DNA of 64,000 nt from Bacteroidota bacterium (GTDB taxonomy: Bacteria > Bacteroidota > Bacteroidia > Cytophagales > Cyclobacteriaceae), in the NCBI GenBank assembly GCA_016191555.1, contig JACPVX010000041.1, forward strand, positions 186,001 through 250,000, given 5' to 3'. The stretch's first letter is position 1. Each line of letters opens with the position of its first letter. Below the pieces are notes generated by a model, which saw only the letters and a program-made list of their open reading frames with translations, was not told the origin of the DNA and made no database searches. The position numbers and the translations under genes are program-made. Positions 33,224-41,485 of the stretch are shown here, piece by piece.

Positions 33224-33793
33224 ATGGCCGGTAAAGCTCTCATCTTCTCTGCGCCATCGGGTTCTGGCAAAACCACCATCGTAAAATACTTACTTGAAAA
33301 TAACACCGATCTCGGCTTTTCTATTTCTGCTTCTACCCGCGACAGACGCGGAAGAACTGAAGTAGATGGAAAAGATTATCACTTCTTAACTCCGGAAGAA
33401 TTTAAAGAGAAAATTGACGCCAACGAATTTATTGAGTGGGAAGAAGTGTATGCCGGTAATTTTTATGGCACCTTAAAATCAGAGATCGAGCGCATTTGGG
33501 CAGAAGGCAAGAATGTAATTTTTGATGTTGATGTTAAAGGCGGCATTAACCTGAAGAAATATTTTGGCTACAAGGCGCTAGCCATTTTTGTAAAAGTTCC
33601 TTCCATTGAAATTCTAGCGGAGCGCCTCAACTCTCGTGGCACCGAAACGGAAGAAAGCCTTTCGCGCAGACTCTTCAAAGCCAAGTTTGAAATGTCATTT
33701 CAAGATAAGTTTGATGTGGTGCTATTGAATGAACATTTGAGTAAGTCAGTGGCAGAAGCCCAAGCGCTATACGATCAATTCAAAAAGTCATAG
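33224..33793 (+). CDS. gmk: Guanylate kinase
   Basis: The protein is 189 aa. P-loop FSAPSGSGKTTIVKYLL lies at residues 8-24, with STRDRRGRTEVDGKDYHFL and EWEEVYAGNFYGT for GMP binding. The C-terminal RGTETEESLSRRL closes the family pattern. It phosphorylates GMP to GDP with ATP and is essential. It is unusual only in lying 3 bp after an anti-sigma factor gene. Confidence 0.96.
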   Translation: MAGKALIFSAPSGSGKTTIVKYLLENNTDLGFSISASTRDRRGRTEVDGKDYHFLTPEEFKEKIDANEFIEWEEVYAGNFYGTLKSEIERIWAEGKNVIFDVDVKGGINLKKYFGYKALAIFVKVPSIEILAERLNSRGTETEESLSRRLFKAKFEMSFQDKFDVVLLNEHLSKSVAEAQALYDQFKKS

Positions 33794-33809
33794 CTTGAAT
33801 AAGCAGCCA

Positions 33810-34385
33810 ATGCAAAAAATTGGTCTTTTCTTTGGTTCGTTCAACCCCATTCACATCGGGCATCTGATCATTGCCAACGTAATGGCTGAAAACAGTGACC
33901 TAAACAAAGTTTGGCTGGTAGTCTCTCCTCAAAATCCGCTCAAGCCAAGCAAAGGGCTACTTCATGAATTTGATCGCTATGACATGGCCAAGGCGGCAGT
34001 GGCTGATCACTACAAAATTGAAGTGTCAGACGTAGAGTTTCACCTGCCCAAACCTAGTTATACCATTCACACGCTAGCTTATCTTACCGAAAAACATCCT
34101 GAAAAGGAGTTTAAAGTAATCCTTGGTCAAGACAATCTCGAGAGTTTTAAAAAGTGGAAGAACTACGAACAAATACTGGAACAATATGAACTGTATGTTT
34201 ATCCACGACCGGATGTAACAAATACAGAACTCATTCGTCATCCTCATGTCAAAATGATTGAAGCACCGCTGCTGGATATCTCCGCCACATACATTCGTCA
34301 ATGTATTAAGGCCAACAAGTCCATTCGCTATCTCGTGCCCGAATCCGTAGAAAATCTGATCCGCCTCAAAAACTTTTATCGCTAA
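33810..34385 (+). CDS. nadD: Nicotinate-nucleotide adenylyltransferase
   Basis: The ATG at 33810 (MQKIGLFFGSFNPIHIGHL) is chosen over a TTG at 33795. The 191-aa product carries the nucleotidyltransferase motif GSFNPIHIGH and the C-terminal ISATYIRQ (SxTxxR). KVWLVVSPQNPLKPSKGLL and FKVILGQDNLESFKKWKNYE are typical of NadD. It makes nicotinate adenine dinucleotide in NAD synthesis. It follows gmk by 16 bp. Confidence 0.96.
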   Translation: MQKIGLFFGSFNPIHIGHLIIANVMAENSDLNKVWLVVSPQNPLKPSKGLLHEFDRYDMAKAAVADHYKIEVSDVEFHLPKPSYTIHTLAYLTEKHPEKEFKVILGQDNLESFKKWKNYEQILEQYELYVYPRPDVTNTELIRHPHVKMIEAPLLDISATYIRQCIKANKSIRYLVPESVENLIRLKNFYR

Positions 34386-34426
34386 CGGTGCATCCTTAGA
34401 CAACCTAAACTTGCTTACTTGCGTCT

Positions 34427-37072
34427 ATGGCTCTGATGAAAAAGATATTTACCCCACTCTTTGCGCTTACTCTGCTCGTGTCATCTTCCGCTTTCGCGGG
34501 AGGAATCCGAGGCATCATCAAAGGTGATGATGGAGCGATTTTGGCTTTTGCCAGCGTATTCGTTAAACAAACATCGGCCGGTGCCGCCACCGATATGGAA
34601 GGGCGATTTGAATTATCGTTGCCTCCCGGCCAATACGATGTTTTGTTTCAATATCTCGGATACGAAACAACCCAACGCAAAATTGAAGTTGGCTCTGACT
34701 TTGTTGAAATCAATATTGTTCTGAAAACACAAGTGGTCGTTTTGCAAAATGTTATTATCAAAGCAGGTAAAGAAGATCCCGCCTACACCATCATGCGAAA
34801 AGCCATTGGCAAAGCGAAATATCATACGCAGCAATTGGATAATTACACCGCCAAAGTTTACATCAAAGGAAAAGGTCAACTGAAAGATTACCCTTGGTTT
34901 GCTAAAAAAGCAGTTGAAAAAGAAGGCATCACCAAAGACCGTGTGTTTATTTCAGAATCCGTGAGCGAAATAAAATACACGCGTCCTAATAAGTTTGAAG
35001 AAAAAGTAATCGCTGTTTACACGAAAGGAAAAGATCGCAACACCTCTCCCAATCAATTTGTATTTGGAAGCTTTTATGAATCAGAAATTGCTGAAGTAGT
35101 TTCCCCTCTTTCGCCAAAAGCATTTTCATACTATAAATTTGAATACCTCGGCTCATTCAAAGACAATGCGTACGAAGTCAGTAAAATCAAAGTCACACCT
35201 CGTTCCAAAGGTGATAATGTATTCGAGGGGATGATCTTCATTGTCGAAGATTGGTGGAGTATCCACAGCTTAGACCTGCGCACGGTAAAATTGGGAATCA
35301 ACTTTAAGGTAAAACAGATTTATAATCCGATTGAAGACAAAGCCTGGCTACCCATTTCACAACAATTTTTTGTAGATGGAAAAGTTTTTGGATTTGAATT
35401 TACTGCCGAATACCTAGCCACACTGAAAGATTATAAAATCACGCTCAACCCCGATCTAGTCGTTGCCGAAATGAAAGTCGTAGATGAGAAGATTGAAAAA
35501 GAAGAAGCGAAAAAGATTGAGAAAAAATTCAGCAAGAAAGATCAGCAAATTCAAGAGCGCCTTGCCTCTGGCAAAGAAGTGACCAACAAAGAGCTTCGCC
35601 AAATGGTACGCGAGTACGAGAAGCAGGAACAAAAAGAAACCAAAGAGCCGGAAGTGCTATCGGAAAGTACTTTTACAGTAGACTCTGCTGCCTACAAAAA
35701 AGACTCTACGTTCTGGAGTGAGATTCGTCCGGTGGCACTTTCGAAACAAGAAGAGCGCGGCTACCAAATTAACGATAGTATCTCTACCGTAGAGCGCAAA
35801 CGCGAGGAAGGTGACACCCTCAAATCCCGTAAAGGAAAAAAAGGATTCAGCCCCACCGATTTGTTGGTCGGCAATAGTTATCGAATCAACAAGACAACCG
35901 ACTTCCGCATTCATTTTCCATATGGAGGATTTAATACCGTAGAGGGATTCAATCTGATCTATCGCACAAGCCTCTACAAGCGTTGGGTGATTAAAGACAA
36001 AACCGATTCGACCAAAAAGGCACGCACTTCGCGTCTTGAAATCAGTCCGATTGCTCGTTATGCTTTCTCGCGTCAGTTGCTCACGGGAAAGCTCCGCGTA
36101 GAATATCGAAATCAAAACCAACGCCTCACATTAGAAGGTGGCCGCTATGTGGAGCAATTCAATAGCGATGAACCCATTCACTCTTTTGTGAATACACTAA
36201 CCTCGCTGTTCAGTGGTGACAACTGGATGAAATTGTATGAGCAAGATTTCATCGACTTGAAATACCGAAATCGGATTGATGACAAATTGACCATCACCTC
36301 TGCATGGTCGCTATCCAGACGCCATGAGCTAGACAATCGCTCGGACTATACGTTCTTCTCCGACAACAAAGAAAATTATCGCCCCAATGCACCGGTGAAT
36401 GTAGAAACGCTCAACACAGGCTTTGAAGATAATACCTCCTTTACGGGAGCAGTTGGTATTGAAGCTCGCCCGTGGCAGAAATACAGAATTCGCAATGGCA
36501 ATAAATTCCGTATTCAAAATTCCTCACCCGTTCTTAGCTTTAACTATAAGAAAGGTTTCAATGGCGTATTCGGCAGCGATGTGAATTACGATTTGATTGA
36601 AGCGGGCATTCGTCAGCAAATTAAGTTTGGAATTCGGGGTACGTTTGATGTAAATCTGAAGGCAGGAAAATTCCTGAATGCCGACAAGCTGTACTTCATG
36701 GACTACAAGCACTTCTTGGGAAATAAAACGCCAATCATAACAACTGACCCTGTGGGAAGTTTCCGCCTGATGGATTACTACCTCTACAGCACACGCGATC
36801 AATTTGTATCGGTCAGCGCCCATTACCACTTCCGTAAATTTTTGATCACCCGCATCCCGATGATTCGATTGATGGGCGTGCAAGAAAATTTCTTTGTCAA
36901 TTACCTGAGCACGCCTTCTTCCAAAAATTTCATGGAAGTGGGCTACGGACTGGATGGCATTCTTCGAATTTTCCGATTGGAAGGTGCCGTGGCATTCTCC
37001 AACGGAACGTATCAGGATTATGGATTCCGAATTGGCATCTCTTCTATTCTATCCGTGAATTTTGGTGACTAA
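34427..37072 (+). CDS. DUF5686 outer-membrane protein with carboxypeptidase-regulatory domain
   Basis: The protein is 881 aa; the second ATG (34436, MKKIFTPLFALTLLV) may be the true start. After the signal peptide comes a carboxypeptidase-like regulatory domain (about 26-105, GIRGIIKGDDGAILAFASVF). A DUF5686 region follows (DPAYTIMRKAIGKAKYHTQQ and later SFYESEIAEVVSPLSPKAFS), then a coiled charged linker near 350-410 and a long C-terminal part rich in beta-strands that ends ISSILSVNFGD. It is very probably a large outer-membrane barrel related to TonB-dependent receptors. The function is unknown. Confidence 0.88.
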   Translation: MALMKKIFTPLFALTLLVSSSAFAGGIRGIIKGDDGAILAFASVFVKQTSAGAATDMEGRFELSLPPGQYDVLFQYLGYETTQRKIEVGSDFVEINIVLKTQVVVLQNVIIKAGKEDPAYTIMRKAIGKAKYHTQQLDNYTAKVYIKGKGQLKDYPWFAKKAVEKEGITKDRVFISESVSEIKYTRPNKFEEKVIAVYTKGKDRNTSPNQFVFGSFYESEIAEVVSPLSPKAFSYYKFEYLGSFKDNAYEVSKIKVTPRSKGDNVFEGMIFIVEDWWSIHSLDLRTVKLGINFKVKQIYNPIEDKAWLPISQQFFVDGKVFGFEFTAEYLATLKDYKITLNPDLVVAEMKVVDEKIEKEEAKKIEKKFSKKDQQIQERLASGKEVTNKELRQMVREYEKQEQKETKEPEVLSESTFTVDSAAYKKDSTFWSEIRPVALSKQEERGYQINDSISTVERKREEGDTLKSRKGKKGFSPTDLLVGNSYRINKTTDFRIHFPYGGFNTVEGFNLIYRTSLYKRWVIKDKTDSTKKARTSRLEISPIARYAFSRQLLTGKLRVEYRNQNQRLTLEGGRYVEQFNSDEPIHSFVNTLTSLFSGDNWMKLYEQDFIDLKYRNRIDDKLTITSAWSLSRRHELDNRSDYTFFSDNKENYRPNAPVNVETLNTGFEDNTSFTGAVGIEARPWQKYRIRNGNKFRIQNSSPVLSFNYKKGFNGVFGSDVNYDLIEAGIRQQIKFGIRGTFDVNLKAGKFLNADKLYFMDYKHFLGNKTPIITTDPVGSFRLMDYYLYSTRDQFVSVSAHYHFRKFLITRIPMIRLMGVQENFFVNYLSTPSSKNFMEVGYGLDGILRIFRLEGAVAFSNGTYQDYGFRIGISSILSVNFGD

Positions 37073-37143
37073 ACAGTCAAACAGGTTTCAAATTTTATTG
37101 AAGAGCGAAGAGGCTAGTCATTGAATTTTCCGATCTTTGACGA

Positions 37144-38181
37144 ATGCCCTTGTCGCTCGAAGATTTTTTTAGGTTACGCAACTCATTGCCCGTGCTCGAT
37201 GTGCGGTCGGAAGGTGAATATGCGCAAGGCCATATTGCAGGTGCAATCAATCTTCCAATACTCAACAACGAAGAACGCACGATTGTCGGAACTACCTACA
37301 AACGCAAAGGTCCGCAGGAAGCGATTTACGAAGGCTTTCGATTAGTGGGGCCACGTCTAAAAGACATTATTCAACAGGCTGAAAAAATAGCTGCCGGGCA
37401 GGAAGTGTTGGTGCACTGTTGGCGTGGTGGTATGCGTTCGAATAATTTTTGCCAATTCATCGGCATGGCTAAAGTGAAGTCGCAGGCACTGAAGGGCGGC
37501 TATAAAGCCTATCGGCAATTTGCGGCTGATTATTTTAAGAAGCCTTTACAACTTACGCTCATTGGCGGATGCACCGGCAGCGGAAAAAGTGAAGTGCTTC
37601 GCGAATTAGCAAAACAAGGTGAACAAATTTTAGATCTGGAAGCGCTGGCCAATCACAAAGGCTCCGCCTTCGGTAGCTTGATGCAGCCTCCGCAGCCTAC
37701 TACTGAGCAATTTCACAACGATTTGTTTGAAAAACTTTTTCAGGTCGATCTTTCAAAACGAATTTGGATCGAAGACGAATCCATCACCATTGGTAAAGTT
37801 TTTCTTCCTCCTGATTTTTGGTCAACCATGAAAGCAAGTCCATTGGTGCAAATGGATGTGCCCAAAGAAATTCGTATTCAGCGATTGGTCAACGAATATG
37901 GCCCTGCCGATAAAATGGAATTTCTGGCTGCGATGGATAAAATTACCAAACGGTTGGGTGGTCAGCATTACAAAGCAGCGAAAGAAAAATGGCTCGAAGG
38001 CGATATGGCAACCACCATCGATATATTACTTACCTACTACGATAAATATTACTTGGGAAGTATTGCGAATAAAAAAGAACGGGTAAAATTTGCGCTGCCT
38101 TGGAATGGGACTGACTCTGCCGGCTATGCGGAGATGCTGCGAAGTGAAACAGAAAAACAATTGCGATCTAATTCAAATTAA
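37144..38181 (+). CDS. selU: tRNA 2-selenouridine synthase
   Basis: The protein is 345 aa, also called MnmH/YbbB. The rhodanese domain (1-130) has the catalytic Cys92 in VLVHCWRGGMRSNNF. It is followed by a P-loop GGCTGSGKSE at 141-150 and the family motif EALANHKGSAFGSL. The enzyme replaces the sulphur of 2-thiouridine at tRNA position 34 by selenium using selenophosphate, via a geranylated intermediate. selD follows after 2 bp, which supplies the selenophosphate. Confidence 0.95.
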   Translation: MPLSLEDFFRLRNSLPVLDVRSEGEYAQGHIAGAINLPILNNEERTIVGTTYKRKGPQEAIYEGFRLVGPRLKDIIQQAEKIAAGQEVLVHCWRGGMRSNNFCQFIGMAKVKSQALKGGYKAYRQFAADYFKKPLQLTLIGGCTGSGKSEVLRELAKQGEQILDLEALANHKGSAFGSLMQPPQPTTEQFHNDLFEKLFQVDLSKRIWIEDESITIGKVFLPPDFWSTMKASPLVQMDVPKEIRIQRLVNEYGPADKMEFLAAMDKITKRLGGQHYKAAKEKWLEGDMATTIDILLTYYDKYYLGSIANKKERVKFALPWNGTDSAGYAEMLRSETEKQLRSNSN

Positions 38182-38183
38182 AA

Positions 38184-39215
38184 ATGACGGATATTAAACT
38201 CACACAATACTCACACGGTGCCGGATGTGGTTGTAAAATTTCGCCTGCCGTTTTGGATAGTATGTTGCATTCTGATTTACCGAAAGCGAATTACCCTAAT
38301 TTGTTGGTAGGCAACGAATCGAAAGATGATGCAGCAGTTTATGATCTAGGTGATGGCACGTGCATAGTTAGCACTACTGATTTTTTTATGCCGATTGTGG
38401 ATGATGCATTTACGTTTGGCGCCATTGCATCAGTTAATGCCATTAGTGATGTGTATGCCATGGGTGGTGAGCCGTTTATGGCTATCGCGATCTTAGGCTG
38501 GCCAATCAATAAAATTGCACCCGAGGTAGCGAAACAAGTATTGGAAGGAAGTAGAAAAGTGTGTGCCGAAGCAGGCATACCTCTTGCAGGGGGTCATAGT
38601 ATCGATTGCCCCGAACCTGTCTTTGGATTGGCCGTGAGCGGCAAATTGAAAAGAGAAAACTTAAAACGAAACGACACCGCACGCGAAGGATCTTTGCTCT
38701 ATCTAACAAAACCGATCGGCATTGGCATCACAACTACCGCACAGAAAAAAGGAATTGTCCAAGAATCTCATTTAAAAAAAGCGGTTGACACCATGTTGAC
38801 GTTGAATAAAGTAGGCGCTGACTTTGGTAAGCTGAACTACGTGAGTGCAATGACAGACGTAACCGGTTTCGGATTACTGGGCCATCTCACGGAAGTGTGC
38901 GAAGGCAGTAATCTCTCTGCTGAAATTGAATTTGATCGTATTCCGAAGTTTGATTTTCTACAAGACTATCTCCAACAAAAATCGACACCTGGCGGAACGC
39001 AAAGAAATTGGGATAGTTACGGAAATAAAATCAGTGCCCTAACCGATACACAACGAATGATCCTTGCCGACCCCCAAACCAGTGGTGGTCTGCTGGTATG
39101 TGTGGATGCAACTCACCAACAAGAGTTTGAAGTGTTTGCCAAAAGCAAAGGATTGGAGTTGACTTCATTCGGACGCTTGGTTAAGAAAGCCGATAAAGCT
39201 GTAATCGTAAAGTAA
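38184..39215 (+). CDS. selD: Selenide, water dikinase (selenophosphate synthetase)
   Basis: The protein is 343 aa. The glycine/cysteine-rich active site HGAGCGCKIS has Cys at 15 and 17, so the catalytic residue is cysteine and not selenocysteine. DPQTSGGLLV and MTDVTGFGLLGHL are further AIRS-fold motifs. It makes selenophosphate from selenide and ATP. It lies 2 bp after selU; no selA, selB or selC is in the window, which fits a genome that uses selenium only for tRNA modification, but that needs the whole genome. Confidence 0.96.
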   Translation: MTDIKLTQYSHGAGCGCKISPAVLDSMLHSDLPKANYPNLLVGNESKDDAAVYDLGDGTCIVSTTDFFMPIVDDAFTFGAIASVNAISDVYAMGGEPFMAIAILGWPINKIAPEVAKQVLEGSRKVCAEAGIPLAGGHSIDCPEPVFGLAVSGKLKRENLKRNDTAREGSLLYLTKPIGIGITTTAQKKGIVQESHLKKAVDTMLTLNKVGADFGKLNYVSAMTDVTGFGLLGHLTEVCEGSNLSAEIEFDRIPKFDFLQDYLQQKSTPGGTQRNWDSYGNKISALTDTQRMILADPQTSGGLLVCVDATHQQEFEVFAKSKGLELTSFGRLVKKADKAVIVK

Positions 39216-39221
39216 AATTGT

Positions 39222-39989
39222 ATGCAAAAGTGTCTGATCGTTTTTTTTGGGTTCGGAATCCTACTAAGTTGCCAACCGAAAAAAAAGGAAGTTCCTTCAG
39301 ATTTAATTGGTTACAACATCGTAAAAGTTTTTCCGCATGATAAAGATGCGTTCACACAAGGTCTGGTGGTAGAGCAGGGAAAATTGTTTGAAGGCACCGG
39401 GCAATACGGCACTTCATGGATTGCCGAAGTAGACATTGCATCCGGAAAGCAAGACAAAAAAGTACAATTATCGAAAGAGTTTTTTGGTGAAGGGATCACC
39501 ATCCTCAACAACAAAGTCTACCAGCTTACCTACCAAAACAAGCAAGGCTTTGTGTACGATCTCCGCACTTTCGAAAAAGTAAAAGACTTCAGCTATTCGC
39601 ATGAAGGTTGGGGCATCACCCACAACGGAAAAAATTTACTAGTGAGCGATGGGACAAACAAAATTCATTTGCTTGATACGTTGACTTTGCAAGAAGTTTC
39701 CACCATAACTGTAACCGATGGTGATCAAGCAGCCGAGCGCCTCAACGAACTGGAATTCATTGATGGTTTTTTGTATGCCAATCAATGGCAAACCAATTTC
39801 ATTTTAAAAATCGATTTGGCGAGTGGAAAAGTAGTAGGCCGCATGGACATGACTAAGTTAGCTGAAGAGGTATTTCCACTCAACCCCAATGCCGATGTAT
39901 TGAATGGCATTGCTTACGAAAAAAAAAGTAAGCTGTTGCTGATCACCGGCAAGCTGTGGCCCGCGATGGTGGCGGTAAAAATTAACTAA
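39222..39989 (+). CDS. Glutaminyl-peptide cyclotransferase, lipoprotein
   Basis: The protein is 255 aa. The lipobox GILLSC puts the lipidated Cys at 17. The body has the beta-propeller glutamine cyclotransferase pattern: FPHDKDAFTQGLVVEQGKLF, EGTGQYGTSW, FFGEGITILNNKVYQLTY and LNELEFIDGFLYANQW. It forms N-terminal pyroglutamate on proteins, here on the periplasmic side. Length and motifs match the bacterial/plant-type family. It is 7 bp past selD on the same strand, probably by chance of operon extension. Confidence 0.92.
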   Translation: MQKCLIVFFGFGILLSCQPKKKEVPSDLIGYNIVKVFPHDKDAFTQGLVVEQGKLFEGTGQYGTSWIAEVDIASGKQDKKVQLSKEFFGEGITILNNKVYQLTYQNKQGFVYDLRTFEKVKDFSYSHEGWGITHNGKNLLVSDGTNKIHLLDTLTLQEVSTITVTDGDQAAERLNELEFIDGFLYANQWQTNFILKIDLASGKVVGRMDMTKLAEEVFPLNPNADVLNGIAYEKKSKLLLITGKLWPAMVAVKIN

Positions 39990-40000
39990 TCAATCAAATT

Positions 40001-40312
40001 TTGTCACTCGAAGAAATCACACAACAACTCTGGGAAGCATCCGAAAACAAAAAAGGGTGTCGCATTTCGTTGGATGGCGAGCCATTGCCCCGGCTTGTTT
40101 GTCCCTATGGTGTGTGTACTACTTCCCGAAATCAAATTGTGCTGGTCTGCTGGCAAACAGGCGGATTTACGAAAGCGGGAGGTAAAGAAGGCTATCGCAA
40201 TCTCCAACTCGATCGAATCATCTCCATAGAAACCTTGGATTGGCATTTTCAAAAGCGAACAGATTTTAATTCTACCGATGGCCAGTACAAAGACTGGGTG
40301 TATCACATCTAA
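40001..40312 (+). CDS. Small unknown protein with WYL-like pattern, TTG start
   Basis: The protein is 103 aa. The only early start in frame is TTG at 40001, 12 bp after the previous stop; the next ATG is not available near the N-terminus. The sequence PYGVCTTSRNQIVLVCWQTG and EGYRNLQLDRIISIETL is reminiscent of the ligand-binding part of WYL-domain proteins (an H/R-P-Y-x-x-x-T-x-x-R-x-x-L-x-x-W pattern). No DNA-binding part is present. It abuts the AraC-type regulator gene (the stop TAA is directly followed by ATG), so the two may be coexpressed and work together. Confidence 0.6.
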   Translation: MSLEEITQQLWEASENKKGCRISLDGEPLPRLVCPYGVCTTSRNQIVLVCWQTGGFTKAGGKEGYRNLQLDRIISIETLDWHFQKRTDFNSTDGQYKDWVYHI

Positions 40313-41416
40313 ATGCAATTAAAAAATTTCTTAGATAGTCTCATTTTGCTGGGAGCCATTCAGGGTCTTATTATTAGCGCCTTGCTTTACCTCAAAAAAG
40401 AAAAGTTGTATGCAAACAAGTTGCTGGCTGCGATCCTTTTTCTAATCTCTCTTGCTTGTTTGAATCTTTACTTGCTTAATCAAAACATATTAGATGGATC
40501 GACAATTTGGGCCATCATTTCGCTGATTATACCGCTTGTTATCATCATGCCGATCGGACCGCTGATTTATTTTTATACCGAATCACTTTACGTTCCCGGA
40601 TTCAAACTTCATCGCTCACACAGAGTGCATTTTTATTCAACTATTCTTGACATCTTTCCGAGTTTGATTGGTTTAATTTTTGTCTTGGGAGCCGTTCTAC
40701 AAATCATTGCTAATAATGAATTTAAAGTTTGGGGAAATTTCATTTATCAATACAACGTCTATGCTGATTTCCCGCGATGGTTATCTGTTACTATTTACAC
40801 CACTCTAGCCTGGAGAAAATGGATTTCCAACCGTCAACCAGAAGTCATTTCGTGGCCCAAACAATTTTTAATGGGCTTTGCTATTTTTCAAAGCATTTGG
40901 TTGCTGCACTTAGTGCCCTACCTCATTCCTTCATTGTCGGATGCTTTGCTCGATTGGGTGGGATGGTACCCAGTTTACATTCCATTGACGGTGATGGTGT
41001 ACTGGCTGGGCATCAATGGATATTTGAAAGCGAAACCTTCGGTTACTTCAAAAGTTATAGATGCTGAAACCATCCAAAAAACACTGGCAGCATTAGAAAA
41101 AGTAGTTCACCAAGATCGAATGTTTCTAAACCCTGAATTGACGCTGAGCGATGTAGTGAAGGCAACGGGAATTCCACAAAAAACAATTTCAGCAGTACTA
41201 AATCAGTATGCTGGAAAAAGCTTTAATGAATTCGTTAACCAATATCGGATCGAAGAAGTAAAGAAGCGATTACTGGAATCTCAATTCCATCTCACCATCA
41301 CGGGCATTGCCTTTGAATGTGGGTTTAATTCTCAGGCAACCTTTCAGCGTACATTCAAACAATTTACTGGTGTATCACCTACCGAATTTTTGACGCAGCA
41401 ACAAAAAAAGAGGTAA
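40313..41416 (+). CDS. Membrane-bound AraC-family transcriptional regulator
   Basis: The protein is 367 aa. The N-terminal 240 residues hold about seven hydrophobic helices (first near 8-25, LILLGAIQGLIISALLYL), and the C-terminal 100 residues are an AraC double helix-turn-helix. The latter includes LTLSDVVKATGIPQKTISAV and LTITGIAFECGFNSQATFQR, ending TFKQFTGVSPTEF. Such 7TM-AraC proteins are common in Bacteroidota. They presumably sense an envelope or small-molecule signal and act on a nearby promoter from the membrane. The most likely target is a neighbour such as the S41 peptidase gene 69 bp downstream (inference). Confidence 0.92.
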   Translation: MQLKNFLDSLILLGAIQGLIISALLYLKKEKLYANKLLAAILFLISLACLNLYLLNQNILDGSTIWAIISLIIPLVIIMPIGPLIYFYTESLYVPGFKLHRSHRVHFYSTILDIFPSLIGLIFVLGAVLQIIANNEFKVWGNFIYQYNVYADFPRWLSVTIYTTLAWRKWISNRQPEVISWPKQFLMGFAIFQSIWLLHLVPYLIPSLSDALLDWVGWYPVYIPLTVMVYWLGINGYLKAKPSVTSKVIDAETIQKTLAALEKVVHQDRMFLNPELTLSDVVKATGIPQKTISAVLNQYAGKSFNEFVNQYRIEEVKKRLLESQFHLTITGIAFECGFNSQATFQRTFKQFTGVSPTEFLTQQQKKR

Positions 41417-41485
41417 ATCAACGCTCAAATCTAGATTTGAGAAGAAAAGGAGAATTCTGCAGTCTTTCTTTACATCAAAAAAGCC

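Noticed and set aside
38226-38243. Possible selenocysteine in SelD
   Set aside because: The active-site codons are TGT/GGT type Cys and Gly codons; no in-frame TGA occurs.
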